Shown here piece by piece: positions 11,363 to 21,119 of a DNA stretch of 64,000 nucleotides. How positions within the stretch are numbered: the stretch's first letter is position 1; each line of letters starts with the position of its first letter. The DNA is from Botryotinia globosa (lineage: Eukaryota; Ascomycota; Leotiomycetes; Helotiales; Sclerotiniaceae): the NCBI GenBank assembly GCA_014898425.1, contig RCSZ01000018.1:496001-560000 (forward strand), in the 5' to 3' direction. Made by a program: the position numbers and the translations under genes. The notes beneath the pieces are model-generated. The model did no database searches and was not told the origin of the DNA. It saw nothing but the letters and a program-made list of their open reading frames with translations.

Positions 11363-12642
11363 AATATCTTTCTCCACTGCCAACTTTTATTTTTTGAAAG
11401 ACGAGCCCTCCGTTTCGAAAAACTTGGTGTTCGATCAAGCAGGAATAACCCAAGCTACAATACTTGAAAACCTGATGATGGACCTTGACTCGGGACCTTG
11501 ACTTACCTCCTTCAGTCTCATAATCTTCTGCCAGATCTCTTTCTGACAGATCCATTCTCAAAGATTCTGCAATCCATCGCTACTGACTCGATTGGCCTTT
11601 AATTTGTATATTTTTCTCAGTCTCCGATTTAGATTTAATTATCTAATCGCTGCCGGACAAACCTTTGGACATTTAAAGCTCAGACAGTAGCTTCTTTCAT
11701 ATTTCTTTCGCGAGCAGGACGGTCTGACGAGAACAATATCCGGCGAGCCATGAAGGCATCTTGATATTTGTTAAATGATTAGAAAACTTAGATGCGAATC
11801 ATGGCGTGGTTTGGTCCGAGGTCGGTTGGGATAGGACGGGGCGTTTATACGGACGAACGAGTAGCCGGGGAATCGGATAGGTCGACATATGTCTGACATA
11901 ATGTCGAAGTAATCCAATTTGGTACTTAGATCCTTAGAACTGACAGATTGAGAAAATAGTCTAGCTATATAGGTAGTTAGAATTGTTGACGGTCGAAAAC
12001 TATTCATAGGTTTTTAGGTTGATAAAATATAAAAAATTTGAATACCCAAGTTGACACTTTTTTAAGATATGAAAATGATGGCTGTGAAGGGATTGAGCTG
12101 ACGTTTATATACACTTGGTTAATGATAAGAAATCTAGATCGTCAGCCCACCTGAAGGTCTAGATTCTTAGACTCGTGATCTTATATATGCAGTGAGCCTT
12201 CAAGGAAGCGAGGCACAAGACGAGGTTGAAGACGAGGCTGAAGACGAGGCTGAAGACGAGGCTGAAATTGAAATGCAGTCGGAGTCGGGTACCTAAATAC
12301 TGTAAGTACGGAAGGCTGCAACCCCACCAAATGCTATAAAAAAAAAACTAATAATACTAGGTAGGTAGGTACTAGGTAAGCTAATGAATGGAAAGGCTGT
12401 GAATGAGTCAACCAAGTAATGAATTATTCTACCCCTCGATTTTCATGGATTTTGGATTTATATCTTCTCAACTCAACCTCGGACAATTATTGGCACTTAG
12501 AACATAGTTTTATCCAAGGGTGTCGATTGTTATTATAATCCTGTTCCTTTATGAAATATAGAAGTCGAAATACTATCTTTATATCCCGCACACATAGAGA
12601 GTTTTTTCCTTCCCCCAAAAAGAGATACACAAGCAAACGAAT
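11363..12642. other. Intergenic between SKN7 and eIF2B epsilon
   Basis: SKN7 3' untranslated sequence followed by AT-rich DNA. A 12-bp GAAGACGAGGCT array lies at about 12219-12265, and GGTAGGTAGGTACTAGGTA near 12358. The last 150 bp is the eIF2B epsilon promoter/leader. No gene was recognised. Confidence 0.6.
12219..12265. repeat. 12-bp tandem repeat (GAAGACGAGGCT)
   Basis: About four units of a 12-bp motif. In one plus-strand frame they read as alternating Glu-Asp-Glu-Ala and end at TAA near 12295, but there is no supported gene around them. Confidence 0.75.
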
Positions 12643-14886
12643 ATGGCACAATCGGCAAAGTCCACCAAGAATGCTGGTGGGGTTGGAGGAAAGGGAGCAC
12701 AAGGAGGTGCTTCGAAGGGCAAAAAGGGTGCTGCGGCAGGTGGAGGAAAGAAAGAAGATGAGAGAGATGAGACATTGCAAGCTGTGGTCCTGGCAGATTC
12801 CTTTGAGACGAGGTTTAATCCTTTTACATTGAACACACCAAGATGTTTGTTACCTCTAGCCAATACTCCTCTCATCGAATACACACTCGAATTTCTCGCC
12901 ATGTCCGGTGTCGCGGATATCTATATATACTGTGGTGCACATACCGAAGCTGTAGAGGAATACCTTCATAACTCTAAATGGGATCCACAAACTTCGCCCT
13001 CGTCACCTTTCAGCAAACTCATGATTGTTAAAACTACGGCCCACTCGGTTGGAGATGCGATGCGGGATTTGGACGCGCGAAACTGGATTACGGGGGATTT
13101 TCTACTGGTCCATGGGGATTTGGTCTCGAATTTACCGATTGATGCTGCGTTGGCTGCACATAGAGCGAGGAGATATGCGAATAAAGATGCTATTATGACT
13201 ATGATTTTAAGATCAGCTGGATTGGCAGAGCATAGAACAAAATCGAATGGTATTACACCGGTGTTTGTTTTGGATCCAACGAAGAACCGATGTCTTCATT
13301 ATGAAGAGATGAACCCTCTTCAATCGAATAAATATCTCAGTCTCGATCCGGACATTATTTCAGAAAATTCCGAAATAGAGATCCGAACGGATTTTATTGA
13401 TTGTGGTATCGATATTTGTACACCAGATGTACTAGCATTATGGGCGGAATCTTTCGACTATGAGGTTCCTAGAAGACATTTCTTACATGGTGTATTGAAA
13501 GATTATGAATTGAATGGAAAGACTATTCATACAGAGATTGTAACGGATCATTACGCAGCTCGAGCATTTAATTTACAAGCTTACGAAGCTATAACTAAGG
13601 ATGTTCTGGGAAGATGGACATATCCTCTCGTTCCAGATAGCAATTTAGTCGCAGGACAAACATATAAATTCCAACGAGGTGGCTTTTGCAAGGAAAACGG
13701 TGTCATACTAGCTCGAACTTGCAAGATTGGTAAAAGAACTGTATTGGGAGCAGGTACAAGTATAGGAGATGGTTCGACGATTATCAATAGTACTATTGGT
13801 AGAGGATGTCGAATTGGAAAGAATGTCACGATTAAGAACGCTTATATTTGGGATGATGTTATCATCGGGGATGGATCATCTGTGGAGCAGACTATAGTTG
13901 CTAATAATGTTTTGATCGGACAAAAGTGCAAGATTAGTGAAGGATCACTTCTTTCATTTGGTGTGAGGATAGCTGATGGAATTGAAATCGCTAAAGGATC
14001 ACGTATTACAACCGGACAAAGAGCAAAGGATGATCCTGAGTCTGATGACGATACACCCACCGACTTTAAAATCGTTGGGGAAGGCGGAGAAGGATACGAA
14101 TTCATTGATGAAGAAGAATTCGAAGATGAGGAATCCAGTGCCTTTCACTCTAGTCTCATATACTCAACCGCACATCTCAATATCTCTAGCGAATCCATCT
14201 CTACAATCTCATCCGAGATTTCAGCCGGCGAAGTTGATACTCGATCCCGTCACTCCAGTTTCGCAGGTTCGCTATCGGATGACGAACATGGACATGGTAA
14301 TTCAGAATCCTTCCATCATGATGCTGTTCAAGGTCTTCTTGATACATTAAGAGAGAATGGGGATTTCGATGGTGCAAAATTGGAATTTATGGGTTTGAGA
14401 TTAAGTAATGATGCGGATGATTATCAAATTCGCAGAGCAATCGCAGCCGCTTTTACGAAATTCATAGCGGAAGTTGTAACGGCTGGAACGAAAACAGCGG
14501 TTGAAGCAACGGTGCAGGCATTGAGTGTAGCGGGTGCACAGAAATTCTTGGAGGAGGTCGCGGTGGGAATAGAGAGGGATGAGGGGGGAATGAAGGAATT
14601 TCTCGTTTGTTTGCAGAAGGGACTGGTGGGGAAACAGAACGGAGCACCGGTTATGGCGAGTATTTGCCAGAAATTGTATGAGAGGGATGTGATGACTGAA
14701 GAGGCGATTTTGGGATGGTGGGAGGAGGCGGAAAGCGGAGGGGATGGAAAGGAGGGTGGGGATTTGGAGATGAAGAAGGTGAGGGAGAGGACGGGGGTGT
14801 TTGTCGAGTGGCTGAGAGAGGCGGAGAGTGAGGAGAGTAGCGAGGAGGAGGAAGAGGAGGAGAGTGAGGAGGAAGATAGCGATTAG
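12643..14886 (+). CDS. GCD6: Translation initiation factor eIF2B epsilon subunit
   Basis: Intronless, 747 residues. After a Gly/Lys-rich N-terminus comes a nucleotidyltransferase-like domain from about residue 44 (QAVVLADSFETRFNPFT, PRCLLPLANTPLIEYTLEFL). Next are left-handed beta-helix hexapeptide repeats (for example GRGCRIGKNVTI, IGDGSSVEQTIVANNVLIG), then an acidic linker and a C-terminal W2/HEAT domain with ILGWWEEAE close to the end. The protein finishes in a Glu/Ser/Asp run. This is the catalytic subunit of eIF2B, the guanine nucleotide exchange factor for eIF2, and its W2 domain contacts eIF2. The length is close to yeast Gcd6 (712). The ATG at 12643 is the first in frame. Confidence 0.97.
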   Translation: MAQSAKSTKNAGGVGGKGAQGGASKGKKGAAAGGGKKEDERDETLQAVVLADSFETRFNPFTLNTPRCLLPLANTPLIEYTLEFLAMSGVADIYIYCGAHTEAVEEYLHNSKWDPQTSPSSPFSKLMIVKTTAHSVGDAMRDLDARNWITGDFLLVHGDLVSNLPIDAALAAHRARRYANKDAIMTMILRSAGLAEHRTKSNGITPVFVLDPTKNRCLHYEEMNPLQSNKYLSLDPDIISENSEIEIRTDFIDCGIDICTPDVLALWAESFDYEVPRRHFLHGVLKDYELNGKTIHTEIVTDHYAARAFNLQAYEAITKDVLGRWTYPLVPDSNLVAGQTYKFQRGGFCKENGVILARTCKIGKRTVLGAGTSIGDGSTIINSTIGRGCRIGKNVTIKNAYIWDDVIIGDGSSVEQTIVANNVLIGQKCKISEGSLLSFGVRIADGIEIAKGSRITTGQRAKDDPESDDDTPTDFKIVGEGGEGYEFIDEEEFEDEESSAFHSSLIYSTAHLNISSESISTISSEISAGEVDTRSRHSSFAGSLSDDEHGHGNSESFHHDAVQGLLDTLRENGDFDGAKLEFMGLRLSNDADDYQIRRAIAAAFTKFIAEVVTAGTKTAVEATVQALSVAGAQKFLEEVAVGIERDEGGMKEFLVCLQKGLVGKQNGAPVMASICQKLYERDVMTEEAILGWWEEAESGGDGKEGGDLEMKKVRERTGVFVEWLREAESEESSEEEEEEESEEEDSD

Positions 14887-16113
14887 AATGTTTCAAGGGA
14901 GGATGTAGGGGTGCTGCGAATTATATGGTCTATGCAGGTAGGTACAGTACATGAAGACCTCGAAGTCAAGATTCTGTGGATAGATATTAGCGAGAATAGA
15001 CTACATAGAAGGGAAGGAAAACTTGTGTATCTAAATTTGAGAAAATGATCTTGAAATTCTTTAGGCTGTAAAATGGACGAGTAAAGAGATACAATCATTA
15101 ATTATGAGAGATGAGATTGTAAGATATTATACCTCGTTGTCTGATTCCAGAGAAGGGGGGGGGGTTTGTGTGTATGAAGGTAGAGTTGAGTTGGATGATT
15201 GATAAGGTAGGTGAGATTATCTAGTGTATGTTTTCTATATTTCTATATATATATATATATATATATGTATTCAAATGAATAGAATGTACACAGGTGATGA
15301 TTACGTTACCTAGACTAGGTAGGTAATCTTTGATAAGTAGGTATTAAGTACCTAGTTATAGTTTATTAAACGAGGAGATATCTGAGAGTTGGGAGATGGG
15401 AGTTGGGATTGAGGTTTTTGATGTCGGATTCAGATGGTTGTTGGTGAGAGGGGAAGAAGGAGGGAAAGGGCTCAATAACCTTGTCATCATACCAACTAAA
15501 TGTAAAGATCATGCCCAGTCAGAAGAAGATCATTGTCATAAACTGATAACCATTTCGCCTTGATTCAACAGACACCGGAGCATGGTGTTAATTAGAGGGA
15601 TGGAGTGGAATGAAATGTTTGTGAAAGATTGCAATAAATGCAGTGCACGTTGGAAGTGAAAATGGATTAGCTAAGTAAGGTTAGATTAGTATTAGCTTGT
15701 TCACGTGCGATGTTGCTATGATGAGATGAAAATTCTAACCTCGATTAGTCAGCTAGAAAGATAATTTTCTATTTCCCACGAGAATTCTCACTTCATCCTG
15801 TCACCCACACTGCTCATCAGAATCAACATCGAATACCTGGATATATCAAGTCAAATCTATATCTAAATCAGTCTCGGATGACGGAGAGTATTTGATTGTC
15901 TTCATTCTAATCACATCTTACCCAACTTGATCCCAACTGATCGTCGAAAAGTTTGGGAAAAACAAAAATTGGCATCAATTTTCACGCACGAGATACAGGT
16001 GAGCCGAGTCCTAATTATATATACTAATCGGCCGTCTAAGAGGTTGGCTAACTTTAGATACAGAATTTGGACGATTGAGCTTATTTATTCCTACTTTGAT
16101 AACCTATTCAAGT
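14887..16113. other. Intergenic between eIF2B epsilon and the 2H-like gene
   Basis: AT-rich, with a TA dinucleotide run at about 15245-15266 and a CCTAGACTAGGTAGG block near 15308. A plausible untranslated intron (GTGAGC donor near 15999, TTTAG acceptor near 16057) lies just upstream of the next start codon. No other gene was recognised. Confidence 0.5.
15245..15266. repeat. TA dinucleotide run
   Basis: About eleven TA units in intergenic DNA downstream of the eIF2B epsilon gene. Confidence 0.85.
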
Positions 16114-16893
16114 ATGGTTTTACCACCGCAGTTCTTTCCTCAAACCAGAGAGCCGTTCGGACGACTCATAAGCGTTATGATGCGCTTGAGCCCACTTGAC
16201 GAATCCAGGCTGAGAAGTATTCGAAAAGACATCGATGCATCGAGGGTCAATACAAAAGCATTGCCTAATTTGGAACTCGTCCGCAGACTGGGAACCTCGA
16301 ATACTACATTTATCAGAAAGACTCTCTCTAACATTGCACGCGCGCAATCAAAATTTGACATTTCGCTGAGCGATCCTTTCCTTCTAGATAGATCTGCACA
16401 TTTCAGTCTCCACACGCTAGCCTATGCGCCTGAACTCAAGATCTTGCGCAACAGAGTTCGGGATAATTTAAAGGACATTGTCGTAATAAACAATCCAGAA
16501 CGTAAGTATGGAGCCCAAGATATGTACCATCCAGAACGTAAGTATGGAGCCCAAGATATGTACCCATATCTTTCCCAGGTTGGAACTTTCCGTTGGTCTC
16601 CAAATACAGATATACTACTGAAAGGGGTCATTCCACCGGAAGATAGAGACGCATGTTTAGATCACGCCAAACGACAATTTTCTCAGAGGTCGAATCCCGT
16701 GACTGCAACCGGTCTCACCATGGTGATATATAACTACTCTCATCGTGTCATACATCGTGACCCACGTCATGGCGACAAAGGTCTAAGCTGGGTACCAGTC
16801 TCGGTTAAAGATATGCGCGATTCAGACATCGTCTGCGAAGACTTTCCATTCGAAGGCGAAGGAATCCAGGCTTTTGATGCTAGTAAACGATAG
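16114..16893 (+). CDS. 2H phosphoesterase-like protein with degenerate motifs
   Basis: A single open frame of 259 residues from the first ATG. The layout resembles the 2'-5' RNA ligase/2H phosphoesterase fold: a first motif, a FDISLSDPFLLDRS strand region, HTLAYAPELKILRNRVRDNL, then LSQVGTFRWSP, and a terminal GLTMVIYNY...FPF. In active enzymes the two catalytic motifs are HxT/HxS. Here the equivalent positions read PNLEL (residues 51-55) and PNTDI (163-167), so both His and Thr appear to be lost. A perfect 12-residue duplication (PERKYGAQDMY plus His; residues 128-151) sits just before the second motif. This may be a pseudoenzyme or a decaying gene. The family assignment is by pattern memory only. 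Confidence 0.5.
   Translation: MVLPPQFFPQTREPFGRLISVMMRLSPLDESRLRSIRKDIDASRVNTKALPNLELVRRLGTSNTTFIRKTLSNIARAQSKFDISLSDPFLLDRSAHFSLHTLAYAPELKILRNRVRDNLKDIVVINNPERKYGAQDMYHPERKYGAQDMYPYLSQVGTFRWSPNTDILLKGVIPPEDRDACLDHAKRQFSQRSNPVTATGLTMVIYNYSHRVIHRDPRHGDKGLSWVPVSVKDMRDSDIVCEDFPFEGEGIQAFDASKR
16493..16564. repeat. Perfect 36-bp in-frame tandem duplication
   Basis: Bases 16493-16528 are repeated exactly at 16529-16564 inside the 2H-like gene. Each copy contains CGTAAGTATG, which looks like a strong 5' splice site, but removing an intron from either copy to the CAG near 16578 would shift the frame into a stop. Confidence 0.9.
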
Positions 16894-18396
16894 CTATGGC
16901 TTTGGAAATACGAAAGGTACGTTATGAAATTATTATTGTGTATGAACTTCCTGCTCTGATTACCTTCTGCCTTTGCTACTCATCTTGTACCACCTCTGTT
17001 GCTCTATTTGTTTGAATCTGAACTGACTGTTCAGAATTGGATTCGTCTCTGGTCTTGCAAGTCTTTTATTCTCCTAAGAATTGGCTCAAAGACAAGCAAG
17101 GAGTAGTCATCCAATGACATAAAAATCGTTCTTCATCAGTTTTGACGTTTGCTGAGACACAATAACTAGATTCTCTAAGCGGAGGTTACGGGAATAGATA
17201 AAGGTATTCACCAGTGATTTCAACTCGTGAATACCGAAGCCTGGGACTTGGGGTAGTATCTGAATTGGGAAAACTAAGATCTGGTTAAGCATGAAGCTGC
17301 GCATGGGCGATAGCGACAGTGGTTAATATATCAAGGCTCCTCTGCACTCTCATTGTTTAGGGATGATATTCAATCTCCCACCAGAATGAGAAGGGTGGGC
17401 CATGATATAAAATGTAAATCCGTGGAATCAACAAAGCAATCATTGAGTAAGAAACTAGCAATTGCATAACTGTAACTCACTATTGGTTGAAAATGCTGGC
17501 TATGATTCTATGATCAAGTGTGTAGTAAAGTAGCACACAGCATCAAATTGAAAACTCCCACTAACCATCGTAGAAATCCTGATTCGATACCCATTCCGAC
17601 CAATCTAGCTCACCACTGATGTGCTCCAAAAACTTTCCCGATGCCTTATCCCTCGTAGCTCCATCAATCTATATGATCCCGTCAACAGACTTCCTTTTTC
17701 TTTTTGCATCAAATTGAATTTATGACTTTCACCAAGCCAGCTATACCCTCATCTAGTGACAGCGCTACTTCCTCCAGTCCAAATATTTGAGCCCCTGGAT
17801 TTCTCGAACCAATCTTCACCCATGCATTCGAAAATCAGCAATATCCTGTGAGAAAGTAATAATCGTTAGCGCCCCGGATTGAGCACAAAGACTATCAAAA
17901 ACTCGTCGTCAAAGTGTAGGTAACTCGCGAGACAAATAATGGACACCCATCCAGACGTCGGAACTACATAGTGTTGACATTAACGAGGCATAACGCCCTC
18001 TCACCATTTTCACTTCCCAAATAAGAGTCTTGAGATATCAAAGAAATCCGGAGAGGTTAAGATTCGGTAGTGAATTTCTTCGATAAATGCAGAATTTTAC
18101 CTGCTTATTTCACTTCACAAGTTATCACTATTGAAATCGTTGATATTCCATCCAATGAAGCAACCCGATTCATGTCAAAAGGGTATAGATTCATGCAGTT
18201 TGTATAAATTTCCCTGCATTCATTGCAGGAATTATTACTACAACGTAATGTTTGGTATGTTGGTACAATTGCAAAAGCCTAGCATGAATGAAGCATCTGA
18301 TACTTTTCAGAAATATCACATTTCAAGGCATTTTCCACTTTCCACCCCGCCCCCGTGCCACCTCTCACCCCTTTCTTTGTCGCAGTTATGATTCCT
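16894..18396. other. Intergenic, 3' flanks of two convergent genes
   Basis: No gene is supported. A 65-residue minus-strand frame with its own ATG at 17304 (ending near 17107) has no recognised motif. The rest is AT-rich DNA between the 3' ends of the 2H-like and RPT3 genes. Confidence 0.5.
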
Positions 18397-19911
18397 CTAT
18401 TTGTAGAAGTCGAATTTATCGGCCTGAAAAATGTTAGAATATTTTGATACGAAATGTTAAGAGCTAATGGAGAATTCAGTTCTATACATACCTCTTGTGC
18501 ACCCTTAACTTGACTAGAATAGGCATCTTCAAGATCAGATTGAATGATGTTATATCTGTTCTTCCTTACTGCTCTCAAACCAGCTTCTTGCATGATAGCT
18601 GCAATAATAGCACCAGATAATGGATCATTTCTAATGATTAAACTATCAAGATCGACTTCAGGTGACAATGACATTCTCGACGCAATAGTGGTGAAGATCA
18701 AACGCCTCTCTCTGCGATCGCGAAGATTGGGGAACTCAATCTTTCTATCCAGACGACCGGGACGAAGTAAAGCAGGGTCGAGAGTGTCGGCACGATTGGT
18801 GGCCATAATGACTTTAACGTTGGAAGTTTGGTCGAAACCATCCATTTGGTTCAAAAGCTCGAGAAGAATACGTTGAACTTCTCTATCAGCTCCAGTTTGT
18901 GCATCGAAACGCTTTGTGGCGATAGCATCGATTTCGTCAATGAAGATGATAGCTGGGGAGTTCTCACGAGCCATACGGAACACATCACGGACCATACGTG
19001 GACCTTCTCCAAGATACTTTTGTACGAATTCGGACCCAACGACACGGATGAAGTTTGCAGTTGTTGAATTTGCTACTGCCTTGACAAGCATAGTCTTTCC
19101 TGTTCCTGGTGGGCCATATAGTAAGACACCTCGTGGTGGATCGATACCAATTTGCTTGTATAAATCGAAATGTGTTAATGGTAGTTCGACGGCTTCTCGA
19201 ATTTCTTGCTTTTGCATATCAAGTCCTCCAACGTCTGCGTATGTAACATCGGGTTTCTCATCAGAACCTAACATGGCAATGGATGAATCGGCCTCGGGGG
19301 GTAAGATATCGACCAACGAATTTGAGTGCCTGTGAAGAGCGACAGAGGAGGATGGTTTTAGAAGTTCGCGATCGAGGGTGGATAGAATTCGAACAACATA
19401 GTTGGATCCTGTTGATGATTGTACGATACCAGTACTGTTTTGGATGTGTTAGCATCACTAATTGCTGGAAAGGTGAACAAGTGTGTGTTGTACTTTTGAT
19501 CAATAGCTTCCATGAATTGCCCTATCACCAAAGGAACACTTTGAATACGTTTGATTTCTTCCTGAGCTCGGACAAGCTCCCTCTTCAAGCTTCTGTTAAA
19601 GTAATCATGATAAGTACTTGCATGAACAGCAGATAGAGTATAGAGCTCAGATCGCATACCTTTGTTCGTCCTTGATATATTCTTCTTGGAGTTGGATATA
19701 TCTATAACTCTTAGTTAGCATCTCATTTCCGAAGACCCAACCAAGACTATACTAACTCCAAATGTCTTTGAAGCTTCTTCAATGTTGAATATTCATCACT
19801 TCCATCGGTTCCTAAGCCTTCCAGCGAATCTATGTTTGGTATCGAGGATGGTAATGGTTTTCGATGGGGCAAAACCTGAGTCGCAGGGTTCTCCAATAAA
19901 ACGTCACCCAT
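18397..19911 (-). CDS. RPT3: 26S proteasome regulatory ATPase Rpt3 (subunit 6B)
   Basis: Five exons (19911-19757, 19701-19660, 19592-19494, 19434-18492, 18423-18397) join in frame to 421 residues, close to yeast Rpt3 (428). Visible features are the N-terminal coiled coil ([16 protein letters not shown]), the OB-domain region, [13 protein letters not shown], Walker A GPPGTGKT, Walker [11 protein letters not shown], the SRH region [25 protein letters not shown], and C-terminal FDFYK. It is one of six AAA+ ATPases in the 19S base that unfold substrates and feed the 20S core. The last three residues (Phe-Tyr-Lys) form the HbYX motif that docks into the core and opens its gate. They lie on a 27-nt final exon. 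It is divergent from a small unknown gene, 545 bp apart. Confidence 0.97.
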
Positions 19912-20456
19912 ATTGAAGATCTGCTGGTTTGATTTAAATGCGGGTGTATGGTAGTGGTGAGATGTGGGAGATGGTTATGATGATGTTGTTGTTAATTCGT
20001 TTTCAATTTAAGTCCTTAGAAGGCGCGCGTAGTTGTTAGCCTAGCTGAAGCTCAAGGCTGGCCCGGTGTTTGAATCGTGCTTAGCTAATCACTACTATGG
20101 TCACGTGATCATATTTAATGCCTCACATCCAAGGCCGTAAAGCATATCTGACAGTCGGATGGGAGCCCTGCCACACTATACTTTCTTTAGATTAGCTCAG
20201 CACTAGGTAGTTAGCACCATCTGTGACTCCACCAAATACGGGGGGTACTCATGTCAACATTACTCTATCTCCAGGCTCTCATTTAATTACTTTCATTCTC
20301 ATACGACTCAAACCAAGTCATACACAACAACGTTGGAAAGTCGTTACTGAGTATCGGTTTGGCCAGAAAGACTCCTTTCATAAACTTTCGACTTTTCTTT
20401 GATTATCACCTGAATCCATCAACATCCAGCTCGTCCAGCTCGTCCAACTGTCAACC
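19912..20456. promoter_or_regulatory. Shared promoter of RPT3 and a small gene
   Basis: A 545-bp divergent intergenic region. No coding frame was recognised. I did not find a clear Rpn4-type proteasome element (GGTGGCAAA) by eye. Confidence 0.4.
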
Positions 20457-21119
20457 ATGTCGTCATCTATCACGATTCCAACTAGAAATTCCAATAAGGC
20501 TCCTGCGACAGCAAGCCCAAGTAGCTCCTCGTCATATTCAAGCTCTCCTACAACATCACAACAATCTCCATCATCAGCTGCCACTTCTCCAAATACTCGA
20601 TATGGATATGATAGGAGAAGAAGTCTTTTGAGTAAGTGTTTCTCCTCGTTGGTGCTTGGAATCTCCTTTCCGGAAGATAGGAGTTGTGAATTGATGGAAT
20701 TTTAACGGACCTTCGGACGGGATCATTACTCGCTTGTCAATCAGCAGAGAACATGACTGACATATCTACTTCAGGCACAGCACTTGCAAAGGAAGAACAC
20801 ACTACAATTAATATTGGGGATCCTGACGGCACACCACGACTTGTACGTTATGCTGCGGCATGAGAATGCTGCTAATGATCGAATGTGTACTTACGAATTT
20901 TATCTATAGATCACTTGCGTGCGTTCTTCACAAGGATTTGACTGGAACCCAGGTAAGAACGCCCTATGGTCCTCCATTTTAACATGCTAATACTTTGTAA
21001 TAGAAATATTCTTCCCATCCTATATGGAATCCGATTTCGAATCGCTCGAACGAAAGCGCGAGCCTGTTCTTGAAATCAGATTGAGCGATGAGGAAATCAA
21101 GCAAATGTTTCCCCAATAG
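20457..21119 (+). CDS. Small conserved-looking protein, unknown function
   Basis: Four exons (20457-20631, 20775-20842, 20910-20952, 21004-21119) join in frame to 133 residues with consensus splice sites. The first third is Ser/Thr/Pro/Ala-rich and probably disordered, ending in YGYDRRRSLL. The rest is a compact region with DPDGTPRLITCVRSSQGFDWNPEIFFPSYME and a charged end, EIRLSDEEIKQMFPQ. Four small exons closing in one frame argue strongly for a real gene. The family is not recognised, and there is no signal peptide or membrane segment. Cell role cannot be inferred; divergence from RPT3 alone is weak evidence. Confidence 0.7.

Noticed and set aside
12487..12902. Minus-strand frames over the start of eIF2B epsilon
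   Set aside because: They are shadows of the real gene, which has strong family motifs in its own frame.
16503..16577. Intron between the first GTAAGT in the 36-bp repeat and the CAG near 16578
   Set aside because: Removing it shifts the frame and gives a stop within about 20 codons, while the unspliced frame continues with the expected FPF-type end.
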